From the NCBI GenBank assembly GCA_937991435.1, contig CALKPY010000011.1, forward strand, positions 1 through 57,352: a stretch of DNA of 57,352 bases. Direction: 5' to 3'. The position numbers and the translations under genes are program-made. This DNA is from an uncultured Acidimicrobiales bacterium (GTDB lineage: Bacteria > Actinomycetota > Acidimicrobiia > Acidimicrobiales > UBA10347). A model generated the notes under the pieces. That model was given only the letters and a program-made list of their open reading frames with translations. It was not told the DNA's origin and made no database searches. This document shows, one piece after another, positions 34,681 through 42,164 of the stretch. Position 1 is the stretch's first letter, and each line of letters begins with the position of its first letter.

Positions 34681-35686
34681 GGTTGATCCTCGCCGGTCTT
34701 GCGAGCCCCAAAGCGCCTCGGGCCGCAACGCCACACGCGACCAGCAGGCCTGCTGCGATAGCCAGGCGGTCCAATTCAGCAGGAGCCCCCGAGGGGATAA
34801 AGGCACTCGTGAGGGCTGCCCGCCGTTGCCAGCTCCACGCCGCGATTGCTGCGCCGCTGATGAGAATGAGGCCGTCGAGATAGACCGTGGTTTGCAGGCG
34901 GCCGCGTAGCACCAACGCAGTCAGTGCGCTGACGACGGCAAGGGCGGGCAGTTGCCACAACAGCGGTGACGGACCAGTTTCGGCGGGAACCGATACCACT
35001 GCCCATGCGCCGAGCGCTGCCGCAAGTAGTGCCGAGGTGAGACCGAGCGCCATGGCTGCAACCCGGGTGCCCCGAACGATGGCGAGGATTCCGCAAACGC
35101 CGACAACGGCGGCTAAAGCGATCGGCCATCGAGCCGGCGGATCCAGCAGGTAGCTGGCAACGGCAACCTCGACACGAGCGCCGTCGACAACAGCAGGAAT
35201 GACAGCTTCGAGAATTTGGTCACCAGGTTCAGCCCCGGGCGGTCGCACTTCGTTCATCCAGTGGGTGCGGTGATCATGCCAGGCCCATCGGCCGTTGTTC
35301 GCGATCTGGTCCCACACAGGGGGTTCCTCGGCGTTGGCGTAGGTAGGAGGATCATTGGACCCGTAACGGTCTTCATTGAGCCACTTGGCCGGCGATCGTT
35401 GGTTTTCCCAGACCGCCCCGCTCGCGTCGAATCGAAGGTACGGCTCGCCCTGATATCCAAGGATCGTGATCTCGTTTGCGCCGCGCAGCGTGAGCTCGAC
35501 AAATGCGTCGCCACCGATGATCCGAATGTCGAAGCTTGATGGGTCGCCGGTAACCGAGATGATCTCGCTCTTGTAGTCGGTCGGGCCTGCCGCATCGGCC
35601 GACGCGGGAGCTTCGGTCGCGAGAACTAGAGCAAGAGCTATAGCGAACATGGATATCGCTTTAGTCGAGGCACTAACGAGCGTCAC
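34673..35686 (-). CDS. Exported polytopic membrane protein in the copper/cytochrome operon, unknown function
   Basis: The 337-residue protein has a signal sequence (about 12-30, ending ASADAA), an extracytoplasmic domain (about 32-180) containing WAWHDHRTHWM, and about five C-terminal membrane helices. The histidine cluster could bind copper or haem. It starts with a GTG that overlaps the stop of the cupredoxin gene and is followed by the TlpA-like gene, also overlapping. Actinobacterial genomes often pair such proteins with SCO and copper proteins, so a role in copper delivery or oxidase assembly is inferred. No named family is recognised. Confidence 0.7.
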   Translation of the reverse strand: MTLVSASTKAISMFAIALALVLATEAPASADAAGPTDYKSEIISVTGDPSSFDIRIIGGDAFVELTLRGANEITILGYQGEPYLRFDASGAVWENQRSPAKWLNEDRYGSNDPPTYANAEEPPVWDQIANNGRWAWHDHRTHWMNEVRPPGAEPGDQILEAVIPAVVDGARVEVAVASYLLDPPARWPIALAAVVGVCGILAIVRGTRVAAMALGLTSALLAAALGAWAVVSVPAETGPSPLLWQLPALAVVSALTALVLRGRLQTTVYLDGLILISGAAIAAWSWQRRAALTSAFIPSGAPAELDRLAIAAGLLVACGVAARGALGLARPARINHD

Positions 35687-36072
35687 GCTGAGATGAGGAC
35701 CTTGATTTGGCCACTCGGATGCACGCTGCAATCGCCGATGAATTCGCCTTGCGACGCGAACCTCTGGCGCAGAGTTTCGCCAGCCCCGACGAACCAAGGG
35801 CCGATGAGATGACCGCGGATGTCGTCGTTGACTATCTCGATCGTTTGGCCAACGGTTGCTTCGAGTACCGCTGGAAGAATTGCAAGTGCAGCACCATCGT
35901 CTTGGGCTTTGCCGGCGCCAAGCGGAATTGTGTAACTGAAGTCGGCAATCGCATCTTCGGATGCGGCGGCGAGGTCAAACGTTTCGCTCTGGCCGCATCC
36001 GGTGATGATCGCGAGCGTCATGACGAGCGCAGAGCTCGCCTTGACCAGTAGAGCACGAGAACTGCCGCTCAC
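35683..36072 (-). CDS. Cupredoxin-like lipoprotein
   Basis: The 129-residue protein has a lipobox (TGC, Cys26) and a small beta-barrel with His88 (RGHLIG) and Cys115/His118 in DCSVHPSGQIKV. These match three type 1 copper ligands. The usual methionine is absent and Gln122 is nearest, as in phytocyanin-like sites. It probably carries electrons or copper outside the cell membrane. The ATG overlaps the SCO stop by 4 bp. Confidence 0.82.
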   Translation of the reverse strand: MSGSSRALLVKASSALVMTLAIITGCGQSETFDLAAASEDAIADFSYTIPLGAGKAQDDGAALAILPAVLEATVGQTIEIVNDDIRGHLIGPWFVGAGETLRQRFASQGEFIGDCSVHPSGQIKVLISA

Positions 36073-36698
36073 GAGTCTGAGGTCGTTTGGTCAAACAAGA
36101 CGGTGAGATCACTTGAGATGTCCGCGGCGGGCACACCAAACGGCCACGTGAGTTTCAACGTGCCGTTGTCGTCGACCACAAAGAGGTTCGGGGTGTGGCC
36201 TACTTCGATCTCACCGTTGTCGTCGGTCGTGATCGACCAGCTGACGCCAAAAGCGTCGGCTGCTGTTTGGAGCTCAAAGGCGTCTTCGCTTCTGAGCGCG
36301 ACCCAAGATGGATCGAAGAACTCGACATAGTTGGCCAAATCGATTGCGTTGTCACGGTCAGGGTCAATGGTTATGAGTGCCAGCTTGACGTCGGAAGCTC
36401 GTGCGCCGAGATCACGAACAGCTTGGCGTGCGTCTGCGAGCGTGGTCGGGCAGATATCTGGACAGTTGGCGAACCCGAAGTAGACCAACAACAAGTCGCC
36501 ATCATCGGCGCGAAGAGCAAACCGGTCGTTGTCGCCGTTCACCGCCGGCAACGTGATGTCGCTGACGACGGGTTCGGGGTCGCGTGTGTAGCCGGCGAGC
36601 ATGGTTGCATCGGAGCTGCACGACGCCGCAACGACCAACAGAAGCAGAATCAGGCCACGTGCTCGAGACGCGGCGGTTCTGGAATGTTGGGTGATCAT
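36069..36698 (-). CDS. SCO1/SenC/PrrC family copper-delivery lipoprotein
   Basis: The 209-residue protein has lipobox ASC (Cys27) and a thioredoxin-like fold with the copper-binding CPDIC (Cys79, Cys83) and a distal His168 (VGHTPN). SCO proteins load copper into the CuA site of cytochrome c oxidase or act as thiol reductants. It overlaps its neighbours by 4 bp on both sides. The oxidase itself is not in the window. Confidence 0.93.
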   Translation of the reverse strand: MITQHSRTAASRARGLILLLLVVAASCSSDATMLAGYTRDPEPVVSDITLPAVNGDNDRFALRADDGDLLLVYFGFANCPDICPTTLADARQAVRDLGARASDVKLALITIDPDRDNAIDLANYVEFFDPSWVALRSEDAFELQTAADAFGVSWSITTDDNGEIEVGHTPNLFVVDDNGTLKLTWPFGVPAADISSDLTVLFDQTTSDS

Positions 36699-37078
36699 TG
36701 GAGTTCCTTGATGTAGGCGACGATCGAGTTCACCTGGTCTTGTGAGAGGTCCTTGGTCGGCATCTTGACATTCCAGTCGCGCCGGACTTCAGCCTGTGGG
36801 TCGGTGATGGATCGGAACAGGTAGTCGGCGTCGGCGAGCACGGTGGTTCCGCCATCGAGTTTCACCCGGCTCAGGTACAAGCCCTGCCAGCTTGGTCCGG
36901 TATTGCCCTGACCGTTTTTGCCGTGACACGCGGCGCATCCGTTGCTGTTGGCGATGTCTCGCCCGGTGGCGGCTTCTGGTGAAAGGTTGAGCGGTGGTTC
37001 CGAAGCGCAGGACGTCATTGCGGCAACGGCGACCCACACGAAGCTCCAGAAGACAGTGGCACCGCGCGGTCGCTTCAT
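36695..37078 (-). CDS. Class I cytochrome c lipoprotein
   Basis: The 127-residue protein has a lipobox (TSC, Cys24), a haem c motif CAACH (48-52) and an axial methionine in VKMPTKDLS (M106). The C-terminal helix SIVAYIKEL is standard. It carries electrons on the outer face of the membrane, probably to the terminal oxidase assembled by the downstream SCO and cupredoxin. ATG 37078 is used; GTG 37084 is possible. It is first in the operon and follows a strong terminator after nrdB. Confidence 0.9.
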   Translation of the reverse strand: MKRPRGATVFWSFVWVAVAAMTSCASEPPLNLSPEAATGRDIANSNGCAACHGKNGQGNTGPSWQGLYLSRVKLDGGTTVLADADYLFRSITDPQAEVRRDWNVKMPTKDLSQDQVNSIVAYIKELQ

Positions 37079-37129
37079 GGTCACGTTGTAGCGGTCGTTT
37101 GCGGGGCTGGTTCAGTTCCGGACCAGAGT

Positions 37130-37169
37130 AAAAATACATCGGAGCCCAGCACATGTGCTGGGCTCCGAT
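37130..37169 (-). terminator. Rho-independent terminator after nrdB
   Basis: Positions 37138-37169 form a perfect 32-bp palindrome (16-base arms, no spacer bases). On the minus strand it is followed by GTATTTTTA (37137-37130). This is a strong intrinsic terminator for the nrdA-nrdB transcript, separating it from the cytochrome c operon that starts at 37078. Confidence 0.88.
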
Positions 37170-37178
37170 GCCGGAGAC

Positions 37179-37274
37179 GGGAGTGCGTTCGGGAAAACCC
37201 ACTCCCGGGGTTTGCTGTTTGTGACTGGGGACGACAGTCACTCAGCGACTGACAACAACCTGTCGGGACGACAG
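37179..37274 (-). other. Three further stem-loops between nrdB and its terminator
   Basis: The 207-bp gap after nrdB contains stems at 37260-37274 (CTGTC/GACAG, 5-base loop), 37221-37241 (GTGACT/AGTCAC, 9-base loop) and 37179-37206 (7-base arms, 14-base loop). They precede the 32-bp terminator palindrome in transcription order. The untranslated 3' region is therefore highly structured; a stabilising role or a small RNA are both possible. Confidence 0.5.
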
Positions 37275-37291
37275 ATGTTGACAGCGATCTG

Positions 37292-38392
37292 TTAGAAGTC
37301 TTCGCCGAAGCTCACGGACCCTTCGATGCCAACCTGGTAGGAAGAAACGGTGCGTTCGAAGAAGTTGGACAGCTGCTGAACGTCTTGCAATTCCATAAAT
37401 GCAAATGGATTGCTGGATCCGAAACGACTTGGCAACCCGAGTTGGTTGAGTCGCTGGTCGGCGACGAACTGCAGGTATTCGCGTGTGTCGCCGAGCGACA
37501 TGCCGGTTACGCCTTCGCTCAGAAGATCTTCGGCAAAGGTGTATTCGCATTCGACGGCTTCGGCGATCATGTCGCTGATGCGCTCATTCATGGCGTCGTC
37601 GAATAGGTCGGGTTCTTCGGCCCGCACCGTGTCAATAACCGCAAGAGCGAAGTTCATATGACCGCTCTCGTCACGAAACACCCAGTTGGTACCGTCGGCG
37701 AGACCGTTAAGCAGCCCCTTGGAGCGCAGGAAGTAGACGTAGGCAAAGGCGGCGAAGAAGAAGAGCCCTTCGATGCAGGTTGCGAAGCAGATGAGGTTGA
37801 TGAGGAATTGGCGACGCTCAGACTTGGTGTTGAGCTCAGTCAGACCGTTCATGCTTGACATATATTTGAAGCAGAAGTCGGCTTTTTGCTTAATCGACGG
37901 AATGTTCTCGACGGCAGCAAACGCGGCTTGGCGCTCGGCCATATCAGGGATGTAGTTGTCGAGCAGTGTGAGATAGAACTGCACGTGCAGCGCTTCTTCG
38001 TAGAGCTGGCGTGACAAGTACATGCGAGCTTCGGGCGCATTGATGTGGGTGTAGAGGTTGAGTACAAGGTTGTTCGAGACGATCGAATCGCCCGTGGCGA
38101 AGAAGGCGACCAACCGGTTAACCAGGTGACGTTCTGCGGGGGTCAGCTTGCGTTCGAGGTCGGCGAGGTCGTCGTTGAAGTCGATTTCGTCGACAGTCCA
38201 GCTGTTCTTGATCGCGTTGCGATACATCTCGAAGAACTCGGGGTAGCGCATAGGGCGCAGGGTGAGTTCGAAACCCGGGTCGAGAATGTTCTGTTGACGT
38301 GTTGCCGTTTCGGCCGAGGGTGCCTCGGCCGGAGCAGGAACTGCTGGAGCCAGGTTGGAGTAGTCGTCAAATGCTGGATCGGTGAGTGCCAT
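37292..38392 (-). CDS. nrdB: Class Ia ribonucleoside-diphosphate reductase, beta (radical) subunit
   Basis: The 366-residue protein keeps all diiron ligands of E. coli NrdB (Asp102, Glu133, His136, Glu208, Glu242, His245) and the radical Tyr140 in EALHVQFY, so it is the tyrosyl-radical type and not the Phe (class Ic) type. A Pro/Ala-rich N-terminal tail precedes the helical fold. It generates the radical for ribonucleotide reduction with NrdA. ATG 38392 overlaps the nrdA stop (TGATG); ATG 38401 is possible. Confidence 0.95.
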   Translation of the reverse strand: MALTDPAFDDYSNLAPAVPAPAEAPSAETATRQQNILDPGFELTLRPMRYPEFFEMYRNAIKNSWTVDEIDFNDDLADLERKLTPAERHLVNRLVAFFATGDSIVSNNLVLNLYTHINAPEARMYLSRQLYEEALHVQFYLTLLDNYIPDMAERQAAFAAVENIPSIKQKADFCFKYMSSMNGLTELNTKSERRQFLINLICFATCIEGLFFFAAFAYVYFLRSKGLLNGLADGTNWVFRDESGHMNFALAVIDTVRAEEPDLFDDAMNERISDMIAEAVECEYTFAEDLLSEGVTGMSLGDTREYLQFVADQRLNQLGLPSRFGSSNPFAFMELQDVQQLSNFFERTVSSYQVGIEGSVSFGEDF

Positions 38393-40878
38393 CAGTCGCA
38401 TGCCTCGCAGCTCTCGGGATTCTCTAGCGAGCAGGCAAGGGCTTCCTCGTCGGTGAATCGGGTGGTTGAAGTCGTTTGATTGATGCGGGTCGCTGCACGG
38501 CTACGCAGGTAGTAGGTGGTCTTGAGACCGGACTTCCAGGCGTGTAGGTACATCGAGCTCAATTTGCCGATAGTTGGCGTTTCCATGAACAGATTGAGCG
38601 ATTGGCTCTGGTCGATGAACGCGCCACGAGCGGCGGCCATGTCGATCAGCGAACGCATGGGGATTTCCCAGGCGGTGCGGTAAAGCTGCTTGAGGTCGTC
38701 GGGGATTCCGTCGACGTTTTGCACGCTTCCTTCGGCGGCCTTGATCTGGGAGATCATGTCGGCAGTCCAGAGGCCGCGGGCTTGCAAATCGCGGACGAGA
38801 TACGTGTTGATTTGGATGAACTCGCCCGACAAGGTTTCACGCTTGAACAGGTTTGACACCTGCGGTTCGATGCACTCGAAACAGCCTGAGATCGACGCGA
38901 TGGTTGCGGTAGGGGCGATGGCGATCATGAGCGAGTTCCGCAGACCGTGCTCGGCGATGCGGCCTTTAAGGGCGTCGAAACGCTCTGGTTGCGATGGTTC
39001 GATGTTGTCCCAAAGGTCGTATTGCAGTTGGCCCTTTGCCGCCCGTGTGTGTTCGAAGCTTGGATGTGCGCCATTTTTCTCGGCGAGATCACACGATGTC
39101 GACAATGCCCAGTAGTAGATCTCCTCGGAGATGCGCGATGACAACTCGATTGCCTCGGGTGAGTCAAAAGGCAGACGGAGCTTGAAGAAGACGTCTTGCA
39201 GCCCCATCACGCCCAGGCCGATTGGGCGCCACGATGCGTTGGACACGCCGGCCTCGTCGGTCGGGTAGAAGTTGATGTCGATTACCCGATCGAGGAATGG
39301 CACTGCTGTGCGCACGACATCGCCGAGCTTGTCGAAGTCAAAGCAGGGCGAGCCGTCTTCGTCGGTGGTTACGAATCGGCTGAGGTTGACCGAACCGAGA
39401 TTGCAGACCGCCGTTTCGTCTTGGTTGGTGACTTCGAGGATCTCGGTGCACAGGTTCGAAAGGTGCACGACTCGTGGTGCTTCACCTGCTGCGGGTGCGT
39501 CGCCGGTCTGGTTGCACTTGAGGTTCGATGCATCTTTGAAGGTCATCCAGCCATTGCCGGTTTGTGCCAGCGTGCGCATCATGCGGCTGTACAGATCGCG
39601 AGCGGAGACCTGGCGCTCGTAAAGGCCCATTTCTTCGGCTTCGATGTAAGAACGTTCGAACTCTTTGCCGTACAGATCGACAAAGTGAGGTACGACCTTT
39701 GGGTCAAACAGCGACCACTGCCAATCGTTTTCGACTCGTTCCATGAACAGGTCAGGGATCCAGTTGGCGAGGTTGAGGTGGTGTGTTCGACGTGACTCAT
39801 CGCCGGCGTTATCGCGAAGCTCGAGGAACTCGAATATGTCAGCGTGCCAACTCTCGACATACACGCACGCGGCGCCCTTGCGTCGGCCACCCTGGTTGAC
39901 GGCCTGCACCGAGCTGTCGAGGGTCTTGAGCCACGGCACGATGCCGTTGGAAAGACCATTGGTGCCCTTGATCAGCGAGCCCCGGCTGCGGATGCGGCTG
40001 TAGCTCAGGCCGATACCGCCGGCGTGCTTGGACAAGCGTGCGACGTCGGTGTAGCGCTTGTAAATGCTCTCGAGGCTGTCGAGCGGCGAGTCGAGCAGGT
40101 AGCACGACGACATTTGTGGGTGAGCGGTTCCGGAGTTGAACAGTGTCGGGCTTGAGGTTAGGTACTCGAGCGATGACAACAGGTTGTAGAAGGTGATGGC
40201 TTCTTCAGGAGTGGTGGCCAGACCACACGCGACACGAAGGAAGAAGTACTGGGGGGTTTCAATAACTTTGCGCGTCTCGGGGTGGCGAAGCAGATAGCGG
40301 TCATAGACCGTGCGAAGACCAAAGAACTCAAAGAGCTTGTCGCGGTCGTGGTCGATGGCCTCGTTGAACACGGGAGCGTGGGCTTCGACGAAGTCGGCAG
40401 TCTCGTCGTTGATGAGCCCGAGCAGCCGACCAGCAGCAATTGACTGCGTGAAGCTCTTGATGTTTTCGTTACGAAGCTCTTCGTGGATATAGGTGGCGAG
40501 CAGTCGCCCGGCGAGGCGGGAGTAATTCGGCTCGCCAATGATGTGACTGGCGGCGGTGCGAATGGCGAGTTCATCGAGTTCGGCGGTTGTGGCCCCATCA
40601 TGAAGGCCGCTGATAGTGCGGGTAGCGACGGTCATCGGGTCGACGCCGTCGAGGCCTTCGGCGCATCGTTCGATGCGAGCCACGATCTTCATCAAGTCGA
40701 CGGGTTCAAAGCTGCCGTCGCGCTTGCGGACTCGCATTGGCGACCCAGGGATCGTGGTGCCGTCATCGGCGAGGATCGAAATGTCGTCGCCATCTCGAGC
40801 GTTTTGGCCGATGTGACCAACAGTGCCGTTGCGGGCATTGTTCTGGTCTGTACCGAAGGTGGTTTCGGTGAGTGCCAC
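38392..40878 (-). CDS. nrdA: Class Ia ribonucleoside-diphosphate reductase, alpha (catalytic) subunit
   Basis: The 828-residue protein has an N-terminal ATP cone (about 48-135) for allosteric control by dATP/ATP, then the ten-stranded barrel. SSCYLLD and AVCNLGSVN supply the redox cysteines, SNLCTEI the radical cysteine with its Asn and Glu, and TTYYLRS the tyrosine pair of the radical path. The C-terminal C824-x2-C827 receives electrons from thioredoxin or glutaredoxin. It makes deoxynucleotides. GTG 40878 is preferred because AGGGAGA precedes it; longer starts add an unlikely N-terminus. An unusually long leader with structured DNA lies upstream. Confidence 0.95.
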   Translation of the reverse strand: MALTETTFGTDQNNARNGTVGHIGQNARDGDDISILADDGTTIPGSPMRVRKRDGSFEPVDLMKIVARIERCAEGLDGVDPMTVATRTISGLHDGATTAELDELAIRTAASHIIGEPNYSRLAGRLLATYIHEELRNENIKSFTQSIAAGRLLGLINDETADFVEAHAPVFNEAIDHDRDKLFEFFGLRTVYDRYLLRHPETRKVIETPQYFFLRVACGLATTPEEAITFYNLLSSLEYLTSSPTLFNSGTAHPQMSSCYLLDSPLDSLESIYKRYTDVARLSKHAGGIGLSYSRIRSRGSLIKGTNGLSNGIVPWLKTLDSSVQAVNQGGRRKGAACVYVESWHADIFEFLELRDNAGDESRRTHHLNLANWIPDLFMERVENDWQWSLFDPKVVPHFVDLYGKEFERSYIEAEEMGLYERQVSARDLYSRMMRTLAQTGNGWMTFKDASNLKCNQTGDAPAAGEAPRVVHLSNLCTEILEVTNQDETAVCNLGSVNLSRFVTTDEDGSPCFDFDKLGDVVRTAVPFLDRVIDINFYPTDEAGVSNASWRPIGLGVMGLQDVFFKLRLPFDSPEAIELSSRISEEIYYWALSTSCDLAEKNGAHPSFEHTRAAKGQLQYDLWDNIEPSQPERFDALKGRIAEHGLRNSLMIAIAPTATIASISGCFECIEPQVSNLFKRETLSGEFIQINTYLVRDLQARGLWTADMISQIKAAEGSVQNVDGIPDDLKQLYRTAWEIPMRSLIDMAAARGAFIDQSQSLNLFMETPTIGKLSSMYLHAWKSGLKTTYYLRSRAATRINQTTSTTRFTDEEALACSLENPESCEACD

Positions 40879-41101
40879 TGTATCTCCCTGTCTATTCAGG
40901 GCTGCGTGTGCATCTCGCAGCCCTTGCCGGGCGTGCCGCAAGACGGTTTGCCCTATGTGTGCGCCGAGTTGGTCGGCTTATTCGGCTCAAGCTGTCGCTC
41001 TCGATGTCGTCCCGGTAGCGATCAGCAGTTGCCGCAGTCAAGCCCGATCGTTGCGCATCTTCTTGTCGAAGATTTGTGCGGATCAGAGAAATAACAGCCT
41101 A

Positions 41102-41125
41102 CGTAATTACACCTTCGTAATTACA
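41102..41125. promoter_or_regulatory. Two direct repeats with GTAATTAC palindromes upstream of nrdA
   Basis: CGTAATTACA occurs at 41102-41111 and again at 41116-41125, 14 bp apart. Each contains the 8-bp palindrome GTAATTAC, which stands out in this GC-rich sequence. The spacing and sequence do not match the usual pair of NrdR boxes. They may bind another regulator of nrdAB, or form an AT-rich promoter element. Confidence 0.45.
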
Positions 41126-41280
41126 ACAGGATGAATATTCAACAGCCCGGCACCGCTGGCTGTCAAGGGCGATGGCAAGTTTGTTTTGCTTCGACCGGAC
41201 GCAAGAGCCGCGATTCGTTGTGTCACCGCGGTTTCGAGTTGACAGAATTTTTCTGGCGGGCTCGAGATTTGTGACGCGAC

Positions 41281-41316
41281 CCGGCCGCCTTCGGAAGAAG
41301 ACGGCCGGATCTTTTT
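41281..41316 (+). terminator. Rho-independent terminator on the plus strand with no upstream gene
   Basis: Positions 41281-41308 form a 12-bp stem (one mismatch) closed by a GGAA tetraloop, followed by TCTTTTT. On the minus strand no T-tract follows, so it acts on plus-strand transcription. No plus-strand gene precedes it; nrdA and the SDR gene both lie on the minus strand. Confidence 0.7.
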
Positions 41317-41366
41317 GCTCTACTCATGTACTGGGGAATCTGCTCCGGCAGTGCCGAAGCAGTTGA

Positions 41367-42089
41367 CTAGAGCAAAATCATGAAGTCCTCGAGCGCTTTT
41401 GGATTGGTTTCCCAGGTATCGGCTCCCTGCGCTGACACCGTGTCTGGGTAGATGTCGGGCGTGTCGTTCATCAGCCCTGTGATTGCAGCGCCAGCAACCT
41501 CGTCGGTCGTTGCTTTGCCCTCGTTCAGCTTCTCGGTCAAACGAGTATCGACGAGAGCGGGAAGCAGCCCATGCACTTCCACCCCTTGGGCCCCGAGATC
41601 GGCGCGGAGCGCAAGGTGAATCGATCGCAGTGCAGCTTTGCTCGCTGAATAGCCAGCGAGGCCGGTGCGCGGTGCCAATGAGAGCAGGCTCATCACATTG
41701 AGTACGGCCCCTTTGGAAGCGACAAGCTGAGGGGTGAAGGCCCGGGTTGTCGACAACGTGCCAAAGACGTTGGTCTCAAACATGTCGCGGAAGTCATCGA
41801 TGTCGCCATCGAGCGTCGAGCCCTGCCCAGCAATGCCTGCGTTGTTTATGAGTATGTCGAGATGCGAGATCAGACTGCGTGCTGCCGCGACACTCGCTTC
41901 GTCGGTGATATCGATTTGTACCGGTTTAACTCGCGATGGATCAAGGGCGATCGTTTGGCCGAGTGACTCGATATCGCGAGCGCCGGCCCAAACTTCGGTT
42001 GCGCCGGCATCGAGTAGATGTCGAACGAGAGCGGCGCCGATGCCCCGGTTTGACCCGGTGACGAGAGCGATTTTGTTGTTGATGTCCAA
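41367..42089 (-). CDS. Short-chain dehydrogenase/reductase (SDR)
   Basis: The 240-residue protein has the SDR cofactor motif TGSNRGIG, the NNAG motif (LINNAGIAG), a catalytic serine in VLNVMSLLS, and YSASK (Tyr, Lys). It is a classical SDR using NAD(P)H. The TTG at 42089, after AAAAGAGAA, gives the family N-terminus. It lies downstream of the MMPL transporter gene (75 bp) and may be in the same HxlR-controlled unit. The substrate is unknown. Confidence 0.88.
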   Translation of the reverse strand: MDINNKIALVTGSNRGIGAALVRHLLDAGATEVWAGARDIESLGQTIALDPSRVKPVQIDITDEASVAAARSLISHLDILINNAGIAGQGSTLDGDIDDFRDMFETNVFGTLSTTRAFTPQLVASKGAVLNVMSLLSLAPRTGLAGYSASKAALRSIHLALRADLGAQGVEVHGLLPALVDTRLTEKLNEGKATTDEVAGAAITGLMNDTPDIYPDTVSAQGADTWETNPKALEDFMILL

Positions 42090-42164
42090 GGGGTTCTCTT
42101 TTCTCTTGAGGTCGTGTTCTCGTGGCGGTCGCAACGGCGCTAGGTAGGTTCGCCACGCTCGTCG

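Larger units (their letters stand above)
40879..41366. other. 488-bp non-coding region upstream of nrdA
   Basis: No credible gene is seen in this stretch; the plus-strand frame at 41172-41366 runs through a terminator. It holds the nrdA ribosome-binding site, a pair of TGTAATTACG direct repeats at 41102-41125 and a plus-strand terminator at 41281-41316. It also has a small stem at 41143-41162. No B12 riboswitch element and no canonical NrdR box pair could be recognised. Confidence 0.6.

Noticed and set aside
41172-41366. 64-codon plus-strand open frame in the nrdA upstream region
   Set aside because: It runs through the terminator stem at 41281-41316, has no ribosome-binding site and shows no family features.
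40879-41366. B12 riboswitch or NrdR box pair upstream of nrdA
   Set aside because: The region lacks a recognisable B12 box, and the AT-rich repeats differ from NrdR boxes in sequence and spacing.
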